The notes under the pieces: model-generated
What the model was told of the DNA's origin: nothing
The model's database searches: none
Seen by the model: the letters and a program-made list of their open reading frames with translations, nothing else
Made by a program: the position numbers and the translations under genes
Source of the DNA: Anas platyrhynchos
Lineage: Eukaryota > Chordata > Aves > Anseriformes > Anatidae
Assembly (NCBI RefSeq): GCF_047663525.1
Contig: NC_092613.1
Location: forward strand, 6,535,501-6,599,500
Direction of reading: 5' to 3'
Length of the DNA: 64,000 nucleotides
In this document: positions 1 to 12,000 of the stretch, piece after piece
Layout of the letters: every line of letters starts with the position of its first letter
How positions within the stretch are numbered: position 1 is the first letter of the stretch

Positions 1-1163
1 GAAGTATTTTTCAAATTCCTCCGAGTCCAAATTTGGCTACACTTTAGGCCCCCTAAAAGGATGACAGTGAAGAATAAAACCTGTGTCTGGATCCCCTACC
101 CAGCACCAGAGAACACACACAGCATATAATGCAGAAGAGCTGGCTGTGTCACGGTCATTTCTTTTTGTTCTGGTTTCAAAGAGATTTCTTCAGTCTGAGG
201 GAAGAAAGGCAGCCCTCCAAACCTTGGTTAGAGGAGGAAAGAGAGTAAGGTACAATTCTTGCACAATACTATGAAAAATCAATGGTCTTCCCAATGGCAG
301 ACACAGATAATGTTGAGTCTTTGGAGTTGCGAGTTGACAGGACCCTCCTGGAACATCAGAAAGTCCATTAAATACTGGTTGCAAACACCGCTTTTGACTA
401 TTTTCAGATGATTCTGGCATTTTTGCACATGTGCCAAATGTAATCTTTTTTTTTTTTTTTTCTGCTTATTGTTTTCTTTGTTAAATGCTTTGCAGTTTGC
501 CCAGTTATCTACAGGCTCGTTGGAGCAATGTTACTAGCTTCAGAGCAGAAGAAAAATCACTTCTCAGAGTTTTAGTTCATTTCTCTGTTATCTCTATATG
601 AAACCACAGATACAGCCTACGAAATGTTTTGAATTCAGTTCTGAGTCAGATGTGATGCTGTGGTAGTTTACCATTGCTCTGTGAACTCCTAGAGCCTGCC
701 GTGGAGCTGTTAGGACGAGGGTTACAGAGGCAGCATAAAGTGCAAGCTGTCTGGGGTGGCTACTCTTTCCTTCTGAGGTCTATGTGAAGGGGAGGACATT
801 ATTTGAAAGTCAATATTTTGTCAACATTTCAGACACGTAGTCATCTCAAGTGTCACAACATTTGTTCCCCAAGTAAATTAGGTACATTACTCCCTCTCCT
901 ACCAAGTCTTGAGGAGCATTCAAATCACAGTAGCAGTCTCTAGAGAGTAATGCTTTCTCCACTACTAAGATGCTGTAAATGGCCATTAGTTTACCAAACA
1001 TTATCAGATAATCAGCCAAAAGCAGCTAGGCAGGCAGTTATTTCAACAGAATTGTTCACAGCTTTAGCATCAATTCATAAGCAATACATTATGTTGCTGT
1101 GACAAAAAAAATAAATTGCTGTTTTCAAGGCTGCCTAATTATATTGTTTGCTTTTCATCTTAG
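1..1163 (+). other. PPP1R12B: Intron of PPP1R12B (left edge)
   Basis: No coding segment is recognisable here. The stretch is AT-rich intron leading to the acceptor of the exon at 1164. It holds a 16-base T run at 446-461 and otherwise unremarkable sequence. It is assigned to PPP1R12B because the following exon fits that gene; the upstream exons lie outside the window. Confidence 0.6.
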
Positions 1164-1208
1164 GATGATGATGAAGTTGATGGAAATGAGGAAGTGAAGG
1201 AAACTCGG
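1164..1208 (+). CDS. PPP1R12B: PPP1R12B long-isoform acidic exon
   Basis: A 45-base phase-0 exon of exactly 15 codons, reading DDDEVDGNEEVKETR. It is bounded by a pyrimidine-rich acceptor ending TTAG and a perfect donor, CGG|GTAAGT. MYPT-family proteins carry an acidic, Lys/Glu-rich stretch just before the C-terminal coiled coil, and this peptide has that character and position. Its phase 0 end joins in frame to the phase 0 exon at 27470, so a long transcript could read ...KETR-HERLSR... I could not align it residue by residue, so membership of the gene rests on splice signals, phase, composition and location. The main alternative is a chance exon-like match, which the quality of both splice sites makes less likely. 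Confidence 0.62.
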
Positions 1209-4200
1209 GTAAGTGAAAACGTATTTCTGAATAGACGGTGCTTCACTCCCGAGGGTTGGTGGCTATAAGTCTTCTGTGGCTGTACTTCTGTTCACCCCAG
1301 AGGTTCAGGCTCTGTGCAGCAGCTGAGCACAAACCAGGAGGTGTCTGAGTAGCATTTTCCTTACTGATTTCTCTTCTGAAAGATGCTGAATATCTACAGA
1401 CTGGCTTAGGTTCAAAAGTGTGCTGTCTGCAAGCTGCATAGGCGGTTCTTAAACCCGAAGGGACTGGAGCAGAATCAAGGGTGCGTGCATTGTGGAGGGA
1501 GCTGTCGGAGCGGCAGTGTCCAGGGAGCGAGGCTGTCAGGTGTCCTGGGGGAGGCGCGTGCCTGTAGCTCAGAATCATCCTGACGCTGTTAGTTTGGGCA
1601 GTATGTTTTGTGTTTCCAAAATCTGCGCCCTTGTCTCCTCCTGGATTTGTTTCCTTGTGGGAAATTGTCTTGCCAAGCAACACATCAGAGATTGTTCTTT
1701 GTTCCCCTGTTCTTGCAATAGTCTCTGTCGTCCTTCGAGGCCCTTTCTTTCCTTTCATAATAATTGCTGAATCCTTCCAAATTGACTTGGTTTCTTTTGT
1801 TTCTGTCTGTCTTTGTCTAAAACACATTTAAGCCTGACAACATGACTTCCTCTGACAATGGTAAAGCTAAATACATTTCCAAACTTAAAGCATGTTGTGC
1901 AGGACCTGGGAAAAATAGTAAATTTAAGCTTATATAGGGGTGAGCCTGCTTGTTGTCACATTTAATATTTGACAGAAAACATTGAACTTAGGATAGCTTT
2001 CTCACGTGCTTTGCAATTCAGTAGTGACCGAAGGATCATTTTATTGAAAAGTTAACTGGTTCTTTGCTGAAAGTTTTCCATAACACTCCTTAGGGTATAT
2101 GTTTGTTTTTCTTAGTACTGCACATGGTCAAAATGAGCCAGAGACTCACATGGTGCTTGGATGGCTCTTAGCATGTACTTGTCTTTCAGTGCCAGCCTTT
2201 GCTTTCCCAAAGCTTACATTGCAAATGTGAAGCTGGGGACATTCCTTCCCACAGCGTGCGCTAGATGGGGAGCACCACCTGCTTCAAGAAGCCTAGCTCT
2301 TCCCACAAGAGTTTCTGTTCATACTGGTACACAGTTTTGTTGGATTTTCCACTTAAATGGCTGAATCTTTCATGCAGTGTGTCATCCTTAAAACTGTTTT
2401 GAAATGTTGGTCATCTCGCCATGAGACCGAAAGAGGTGTAGTTTGTAATGGATAAGAAGTAATGGTAACAGGGAGACCTTATTTTCAGGAGTTGTGTTTT
2501 GGGCTTGCTAGGAGTGTCTTGTTCTTCTGGGAAATTGTCCCCGATAAGCTAAATTAAGACAAAAGAGTATGCGAAGCTGCAGGTTTGGAGGCATCTTCGA
2601 GTCTGATCCTGATGAAAACTGAGCACAGTCTGCATGACTCTTGTAAACAGGTAAATTGCACTTCGAAGAATTCACCGTATGCTCCCAGAAGTTCAGGGTC
2701 ACCCAGTCTGTTACAGCCATTGTTGTCTTTCCCCAGACTAAGAGCAAGGAATCCTTTTATCTGGTACTTCCCACAATTTTCTTGTGGGTTCCCATCTAAC
2801 AGCATGGCGAGTTTCCCTCGGTTCCCCTGGCCTCTGTTGCTTTGTGGCAGCAGTGCCCCTTTTCTTCTTAGGACCTTGCACATGTTAAATCCTGGCTTAG
2901 ACTCTCCTTCCACTGGCGCCCATCCTCCCAGCCCTCTTGTTCTTATCCAGTTTCCAGTTTATTTTCTTTCCTGATCGCCTCCAGCATCATGTTTTCTTGA
3001 TCGCTCTTCCCCAGTTTATTTTACGTGCAAATTGAAGAGATTTCTGTGCTGCTAGCTGCCAGCCAGGTTGGCAGGAGTCACTGAGCAGCTACTTGTTTCA
3101 GTTCTAGCAGCAAGGACAATTAATAATCATTAATTTATCAATAGTAACTTGCTGTTCTGTACAGGTGGGTGCAACCACCAGAGCTGTGAGCTTGAATTCA
3201 CTAAAATGTCCTATTTTAGTTGCAGACCCCCAAAGATTCCCTGGAGTTTGAGCAGATTTTTTTCCCTCCCGTGTTTATATCTTGGCTGATATTAGAAAGA
3301 TTTTCATGGGAGCCAAGAAAGGCCCTACTTGAATTCCCTCCTCCAAAATATGCGGCAATGGAGCTCAGCGAAAGAAAGGTAGATGCAGTTTTTTGAAAAG
3401 GGAGAAAATACATGTTGTTCTAATTCTCAGAAGTGGATGAATTATTTTGGCCGAAACTTATGAACACCAGCGTGGGAAACCAGCCCAGACGCTTTGGCTG
3501 AGTTTTAGGCAACTGAGAGCAGTCTCGTAATAGGATGTGTCAGGCAACCTTCATATGTTTTGCTACCAACCCCGCCTTTCTCCTTGTGATGTAGACTGCT
3601 TGAGTACACTGTGGAAAGTTGGAAGAGCAGACAAAGTTTTATTGTGGAATAAATGTTCAAGGGCACAAGGGCTTTAGTTGGAAAAAGCCTCTGGGGAAGC
3701 AGCTTTAGGAGTTTTTTGGGTTTTTTTTTGCATGGTTCCATTGGGAAGAATATGTAAAGGAAAGAGCCTTTGTTCGGTTTGGGCAGACCTGAGCTCAAAC
3801 CAGAGATGAGAAAAGAGTTTGGCCTCAGTCTAGTCTCCATTTCTCAGCAAGTAAAAATAATAAAATAAAAATAAGAAATATTTGCAAGAGTCTCAAGGAT
3901 CACACGAGCAGTACCAGGCTGAGCACTGGGGATGGGCTCTGTGGCTCACAACAAAGCAGTGACCGAAATATTACCAAGGATTCAGTCATGGTGAGGCTCA
4001 TGAGTATGAAGACCGTATGATCAGTCCAGGTGCAAATCAGTGCAAATCTAGTTTGGGATGCAGCATTTGAAGGGTGATGAAGACTAAAGAGAACAGTCCG
4101 GTGTTACATTTTGGAGAGGGTTTTCCCTGTCCCTGGCTCTTTTGCCTTTGACTTATACCTGACTTCTGCCATTGCTGTTACATAGTAGAAGAAATTGGGA

Positions 4201-7200
4201 CCAATCTGGAAGAAAAGTGGACTCCGAATGATGTATCATCCATAACAGAAGTAGAAAAGTGTTTGTAATCATTTAAAGCATTTTACCTCCTTGTATTTCT
4301 CTTCCGTGGCATTGCAAATGTGCCTCACCCTTGGGTCATACGGTTTGTCAAGGGAAAGCTTTAAATACGGCAGAATGCACCGAGTGTCATGTTGGTAAAG
4401 TAACAACTCTCTGGGCAATAAAAGTGTCAAAGAAAACATCTGTTTTCATGAACTTCCCCTAGGACAGTCTGTATAGCACAATATAAAACCCAGACACATT
4501 AATGGGATTAACTTTTATGCAGAAATAATGCTGAAGCGTACGGTTATGGATTATGGTCGCAGTAAGTGTATTAAATAAGCTCCATTCTTGCCTTCCTGAA
4601 CTTTGATTTACAAAACATGAGTATTTTAAATTCTGCAAAACACCACTCAAGCCCACTCTGTTTTGTAAATACTATGTTTTTTGCCTAATTGTATTATTAA
4701 CATGAAATCACCAGATGCAACTGGATGCTAATAAAAACTAATCTCTCTCGGAAGGAATGAATTTCTAAGCTCGATTTTATGAATTCTAAGGGAAGACCAA
4801 TGAACTGAGAAGTTCTTTATGCAAACTAAATGTCCTGATGTTATAGCTGTTTCCAAGTATGACTCGGGAGTCTTGATACTGGTATATTTCTTACCTATAT
4901 TTTTGCTTTTAGTGGCGTTTTATCTTCCATGGAGACTTGCAATTTAGCTTTTGTAGCTGTGCTGTTTATCGCATCAATCTTTTAAAAAGATAAACAACCA
5001 AAAGATCAAAAGCCATTTCAGTTCATGTTTTCTTAACTTGCCTGTTACAGCCAGACTGCATCTGTCGGGAGCCCTGGGAGTCCCAGCTATGGATCCCACT
5101 AGTTTATTGTCCTCTTTTCCCACTTTGAGCCGTGCGAGGCGTAGCACTGTGCAGGCTGTTGACATGCTTGCGGACTGTCTTTTTAAGCTAAGGAAGGATC
5201 CGAGCCCTCCACTTTCTGGCCTCGGATTGCCTAATATGGTAAGGTATGTCCTTGGGCTGCACTGTTTTGCTGAGATACCAGGGAAAGTTGACTAGGAAAA
5301 CGGAACAAAATAGGTGAACTTCTTGCTAGCTGATAAGAAAGGAAAATCATTTCATCTAGATAGCATTATAGGATCCTGCTCATCGTCCACCTTACTGCTC
5401 CTAGACCCGGGTCCCATTTGGGGAATAAGGATGCAGGAATTTTGCCCTGGTTTTACCCTTGACTATTTACTTATAGCATAGATGCAGTGTGACGTGGGAG
5501 GGAAGCCATCTGGCCCACATCCAAGGTAACGTAGGTGGTAGCTGTGCGTCACTTGCAGGGCTATAGTTAAATGATAGAGAACTTAATTATGTGGAAAGCA
5601 AGGCTGTGAGAGATTGGGTCTGTTTAGTCCTGTTTATAAACAAAATGCTCTAATGGATTGTGTGTGCTGCAGCGAGAGGAGATCTTTAATATGAGTGCAG
5701 CTAGCAATATCAAGATGGGTTTAAAATAGCAGAAAATTGCTGCAAGAGCAAGAGTTAGTGTTTTGCTGTAGAGCTTTAAGTGTGGCAAAGAACATTTGTA
5801 TTGTATTTGGAGTACCCTGGCTTCCTTGGGAGGTAGGGGGGGAAGACTACAGAACTTCAAATTCATTCTGCAAATATTTCTACAAAAAATTCTTCACCTC
5901 TGCACAGACGATTTGCCTCATGAGCTCTCCAGCCTAATATGCCTCTGTTGTTTTTACTTAACCTTAATGTTTTGAGAAGGTTATTGGGCTTGCTGTCTGC
6001 CATCCCTGTCGGTACGGCATTTAAATCATCAGCATGGCTGTCCAGTTCCTATTTACAGCTCTGGGAAAACACATTGTTTGTGCTTAAAGCCAAGCAGGCC
6101 AAGTTGGCTACGTAGACTACAGGGTTACAGCTAAGTACGTTCAGGTTAATTCCTGCAATTCACCGAGCTGCTGAATTAGGAAGGTGTAATGTGAAGCAGT
6201 GGCCACGATGGAGCTGAGTAACACAAAACCAGCTAATAGCCGATTCACGGGTCCTGGTAAGACGAAGCAAAATAGCAAGTCCTCCAGGAATGGTTTACAA
6301 GGTCATAGAGCCATAACTATTTAAGGTAACTTCATGCTTTAACTTCTTCTTTAGGAAATTACTCTCTCAATTTCTATGTAGTCCAAGGTGACAAATCTCT
6401 CTCAGTTGTCAGCAAGTGATTTCTCCTGAAGTTATAGAGCTGAGCTGAGCAATGACTCGGATACCACCACCCCGAATTCCTTGGCTTTTGCTGGCATTGC
6501 TGGGAGGCCTGTGCAGTTAGTTCAAATTATCCCACTCCGGCCCAGGCTCCTGTTCCATTGCCGACATGGGATTCGTCTCACTGGTGTCCAGGGATCCTTT
6601 TACTTCCCAGAAGGAACCAGGAGCAGTGTGATGACACAGTGCGTGGGGTGGCAGCAGGATCAGCAGCATGTGGATGCACGTCTCCACCTCCAGTTCCACG
6701 TGAATGTGGTGCAGCCCCTCCAGGAGACAGGGCTGGTTGCATTCAGTGTGGTTATTAGCCTGCCTCCGCTGGGTGAGGAGCGGTGTAATTCCCTGGAACA
6801 TATCCCAAAGCCAAGGTAAACCCAACTCTTGTTTTCTGGCTAGTTGTGTTCTTACACTTTTTGACTTTAAAAGTTCCCAGCATATGTTTGTGCTGATACA
6901 CGTCATGGAGCATCATGCTAATTTTTGTTTGAAACTGTCAAACTCCATCTCATCATGACACGCTCAAAATTAGGGAAGGGAAAAACATCTCCAACCGTTT
7001 AACTACTTGTAGCGGGCTCTCTGCCCCCCGGGAGCTGATGATCACATTTCATTGTCAGTCATCCAGCAGGCCACAGCGCGGGCGTCTCTCCTGATGTAGC
7101 TGAAAACATTCTTCAGAAAAATGCAACCTGCAGGACTGAAGTTGTCCCATGCAGCAGCAGATGTCGGGATAGCCCTGTTGTGATCGTTTGTCTGCCTTAC

Positions 7201-8840
7201 GGAGAGGGTGAGTTGTGCATGGGCGATACGAAATGGTTCAGCAGATGCAACACGAATGTGTTGCACCTGGTGCTTCCTTTCTAGCCCTTCTCACCACTCT
7301 GCTGGCCAACGCTTCCTTGTGGCCATGTGGCAAAGTCCCTGCGAGGTTAATAGTCTTGCAAGGACCATGCGGGATGATGTAGCCTCATGTTTAAGTAGTA
7401 AATGATTTGTCTCCCAGATCTGTCCAGAAGGAGTGAAAAGCTGAAGCTGTATTGCCAGATGGCTAAAAAGGAATGAAGAATAATCTACATTTGTTTGGAA
7501 AACTGAAGTCAAATTCTCTGGCAATAAAATATCCTTTGGAAACTACCACTGTAGGAAAAATTGTGTGTTCCAGTGACTCAAGTGTGGTGATGCTGTTTGT
7601 CACCCTTGTCTTTAAAAGGTCACTTTTTGTTCTGAGTTTATATCCTCCTACATGCTTTTGTTCAGAAAGAAGCCTCATATTTGGAAAGTCATTGTTTGGG
7701 GGTTGTGTTTTGGTTTTTTTTAATTTAGACATGTAGTATCACTACCAGAAGTAACATGGTTTGGCAGGAGCTGCTTCATTATTTGGTATGTCAAGATGTA
7801 GAATCCTAAGCTGTAAAACTCCTTCCTGGCAGGGATTTGCAACCAGCTTTGGTTTTTCACGCCTCAGTATGTTTTCTTTACTCATTATAGTAGGTACCCA
7901 GTACAGAGCTAGTGCTGGGCACAGCTTTGTAATGGGCTTTTTTTTTTCATTGCTCCTCGATTGCATCCTTGGGAGCGAACGTAACCTTCTGCACCACAAT
8001 CTGCTGCTGCTGTTGAAAGAAGGCCAGAAATAGGCTTGAAACATAGTTAGATAGCAATGTGTTGAAGTTATACATTTGTTTGGCCAGCAGCACTAGGATA
8101 TTGCCTTGTGTCAGCCAGTTGCTTCCACAGACAAGCGAACGCAAAGGTTTTACAGCCCTGGAGTGGCTGGGGAGGGTGGGAAGTATGCAGAATCTGATGA
8201 ATTTCGATAAAGAGCAAAATGGATCTGTTAGTGCCTGAGTGCTCCGAGATTTTTATTTCTCTTGTCATATTTTGGAAAGTCCCGTGGCTGCAAATGGCTG
8301 TGTTTACATCTGGTTCTCATATTCCTGTTCACTTTCTTCGTTTCCCTGACACTGCCTGTTAATGTTTGCGAGTTTCTGCCGCATTCCTCCTCTGGAATTC
8401 GACATCCTTGTGCTTCCTCCCTCCTTTGTTAGAAAGCTGAATCAGGGAAGAGGTAACTTACCAATAAACACTTGCAACCGTTGAGCAACTTTTACTGGAA
8501 AATGTTATGTTCTAACACTACTTCATTCTTAATGGTAGTCAGTGGATGAAAACTTCATTTTTGGCATGAGCAGGGCTCCAAACTGGACTTCAGAGTGGAC
8601 AATGGAAAGAAAACATCTCTCCAGATGTTATCGTGCTGCTTTTTTGGAACAAAAGCATAATATTGACATTGGGAAAGAAGCCTGACTCTGAAAAGACAGA
8701 AGCAGCTTTTGGATGAACATGAAGCAAATGATCTGCAGATCTCAGTCCTCCCCCCAGCGTGCAGTCATAGCGAGGGTTGTGGCACACGAGGACGGAGCCT
8801 TGGGGTTGCACCAGACCTCTGGGTTCGTGGCTGGTCACAC

Positions 8841-9095
8841 TTACAGCCTCAAATGGCACAAAATCTGGTTATTGTTCCTGATTCTCGATTCCATTGTCAT
8901 CCATTTCTCCAGCATCTTAGCATCACCCCTTCCAGAGCTGTGGTTAACGTAATGAAATCCTTCTCCCTCTTCTGCAAACTTTTCATTAAATTCAGCTCGC
9001 AGCTTCTGAAGTCAGGGAAGTCCCCAGAGCTGTTGGTGTTCATCCCTCTTCTTGTCCTCTTCCAAACGCTGGATTTGAGTGTTCACCTTGTTCAT
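8841..9095 (-). pseudogene. Possible decayed retrocopy, unrecognised coiled-coil protein
   Basis: On the minus strand, from an ATG at 9095 to a TAA at 8841, 85 codons stay open in one frame apart from a single in-frame TGA at 9014-9012. That stop is one C-to-T change from CGA (Arg). The peptide is Lys/Glu-rich and helix-like, with MNKVNTQIQRLEEDKKRDEH before the stop and LQKLRAEFNEKFAEEGEG after it. A related frame continues upstream towards 9153 after an apparent one-base deletion. No introns or splice signals interrupt it. A run of ten As on this strand ends at 7938 and might be an old poly(A) tail, but the link is weak. I do not recognise the parent gene. Chance openness is the main alternative. 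Confidence 0.33.
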
Positions 9096-12000
9096 TCTTC
9101 CAAAATCTCAATTCTCCTCCACAGAACTGCTCGAATGCTTTTTCTTGCATGCATAATTTGGCACTTATAGGTGCTAAAATGAAGTTTCTCTGCTGAGAAT
9201 GGTGTGGGTTTTTTTTTAACTCTTTTAATCACTGCTTTTTTTTTTCATATTTGTAAGAAAACAAAAAGTCTGAAGTTTTATATTTAAACCTATATTTTCA
9301 GCCCGCACTAAAATTATCTGCTTCTGCTCCTTCATGGTAACCCAGGTAAGCCTATTAGGTACAGCTTCCAGCCTTTTTGTGATAAATTTAGTGAGGGGGA
9401 TAAAAAGTGGGGGAAAGTATGATGCTGTGCGTGCAATTATAGAATGTCAGCTGATGTGTACGTTCGGGAGGGGAGGAAGATCCTTCCCTCCTGCCTCCTA
9501 TCCCTGAGACATAATGCCAGAGCTGCTCCTGGGAATCCTAGGCAGTGCGCTGCAGATGAAAGCCTGCTCCCTTGTACAGTTTGTATTCCATTTATGGCAA
9601 ACTGCTGCAGTGCCTTTACATCACGTTTACAACAGAGCTCGTTGCCTGACCAATAATTTCTTTGCTACAGTCCTTCAGCCTTCTGTTGCCGAACATAACC
9701 ATCGCTGCCTTTTTCAGTTCTAAGTAAGCCCTGCGAAGCTATAATTGAACCTGTTAAAGCTTGCATATAATTTCGCCGTGATTTATTTATGGGGTTTTAA
9801 AGCGGTTTTTATAGAGCATGTATTTTCAATCAAGTTTTCGTTATCCAAAATAATAGTGGGCTGGGGATTACGGTGCGTACAGCTGCTACAGCTTTGACCC
9901 TGAGCTGTCCCGCATCACAGCAGCGCTCGTCAGCCCTCTGGGTTCTTACAGTGGCTGCAAACTGGGTTGCAGTTCGCAGATAATGGAGAGTTGGCTGTAC
10001 GAGGAGCAACATTTAGTATCACAACCTCTAAGGCAGGCTTCTCAGCACATCTCCTCGGATAGATAACACTGCTGCTAATTTCAAACCAGCTCATTATGCG
10101 CTGAAACGAGCAGCTCCGCGGCAGAACCAGCACAATTTCTTTTGCACAAAGGCGATGGGCGCGATGAATAAAGATGTGAGAGCAGCAGGAACGAGGCTCA
10201 GCCTTTTCTGTGCAGGTTAATTCCATTCCAAAAATTCTGGTCGAGCTCTTGAGACTATTTAACCACGAGATCCCCTGCAGAGGAAGAAGTGACTGGTGTC
10301 CCTGTACCTGGGGTGTGGTGAGCACCAGTACTGTAACCTTTCATCCAGCTCTGGCACCCTGGATGCTAAAACGGGATCCCTGACTTGTCAGATCAAAGCT
10401 CGGGTTGATCACAGGGTTTTCCTTTGCAGGTAACGGTGCTCACATCCAAGCATTTGGACAGAGTGGAAGGATAGTGCAAGGCATGCAAGACATTCTTCCA
10501 GGGGAAAAAAAGTAATTGTAATGCTTAGTGTGTGGAAAGACATTATTTAGGGCTTAAATAATCAGAAATGTAGGACATCTTGGGATGGATGGAATCCCAG
10601 GATTTGTTAAACTGTGCCCACAGTGTAAGCGCTCCTTAGATTTGTTGTTTTGAAGGGGAGGTGCTCTACACTACGGATTTCGGTTTTGCATGCCAATCCA
10701 GTAGCATAAAAGCAATTGGAAATCAAATTTTGAGTCTGTTCTCTGTGGCTCGCATCAATAGTTCAATAGCTAATGGATATTTCGTGTTTAAGCTGATTTT
10801 CTCTGCTTTTTTTACAGACTACTTTAGACCCAGAACAATGACTTTATGGGCATGTAGCGCCAGGGTAGTTTATTTCACTCAGTCCCTCCAGAGAGGTGTC
10901 ATAATAAATGTGGCTTTAGAATGGATTTAAGTAATGCATAAAATAAGAAATGTAGATTTCAGTATTTCCCTGGACTTGGACATGACTAAACATACAAACA
11001 GCGTGCTCTGCTCCTGCAGGAGCCGAATCCAGAAGCGAGGGTTGGGAAGATTTGTAACTGAATAGCAAAGAACTGAAGTCCCCAGGAGGTGCCAGCAGTG
11101 TCAGGCTCAGTGCAGCCTGACTTTAGCAGGGAATTCCTCTGCTCAAAGAAAAGGGAGCGAGATCATCCTCAAGGGCTGCATTTGTGACTCCCAGCTGTGC
11201 CAATTTACCAATCCCTAGCACTGAGGCCAGCCACCAAGGCAGGCTCACCCACGTTGCTGGACCATTGTCCCCTCCAAATCGCTCCAAAACCCTGCCAGGA
11301 GGTACGTGGTGTGGAGAGCAGCGTGGTGCAGCGTGGCCCCAGGGATGTCCTCAGCTCACCCCCTCCATCAGCTGAGCCCTGGGTAGCCGGGGAAGGAGCT
11401 GTGCTCTTCCATACGTGCCTGCTCGGGGGAGATAGGGAGGTTTGGCTGCAAATGAAAGAAAAGGCAACTGAAGGAGAAGTCATTCGGTGGCGTACAGGAG
11501 AGCGTGGTGAACCTGATGTGGAAAATGACAGCTAGGACTTGGAGGAGATAGGCTTGGGATAATTTGTTCCAAAAATACCGACCGCTCTCCCTCATCCTTC
11601 AAGTTTTATTAGAATTCTTGTCTCCCGAGAGGGCTTCTGTTTTCCTTCTCCCCTGCGCTCCCGGAGAACATGCCGTGGGCTCACATCACCTGGGAGCATC
11701 GTTCTGCAGCGCTGGCTGTAAATCCGAGCTTTCTTTCCCATTTCTGTCTGCTGCAGGTTGGAAAGTTACCGTGCTGCTTAAATTGGCATTATCAGGGTAA
11801 TATTCTGTAGGTGAAGGTTTTCAACACAGATAAAAAGGATATTTGATTTTTTCCCCTCAAATACATGGCTCAGAGCTTCATCCTCTCTCTGGTACGTCGT
11901 CTCCTCACATACGGGTTTCCCTCTTTGTTTACAAAAAAAATGTTCTGATTGGGTGCAAACACAACTGTCCTGACCGAAGGAAGGGTGAGGATGGCTACCT

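Noticed and set aside
6481..6819. 112-codon plus-strand frame ending at a GTAAAC donor-like site
   Set aside because: No matching acceptor, no family resemblance, and the minus strand is also open across it.
7947..8144. Minus-strand frame ending QQQQQIVVQKVTFAPKDAIEEQ followed by TGA and a run of As
   Set aside because: The Gln run and acceptor-like CAACAG looked exon-like, but nothing upstream supports a transcript. It may belong to the decayed retrocopy at 8.8-9.1 kb, which is mentioned there.
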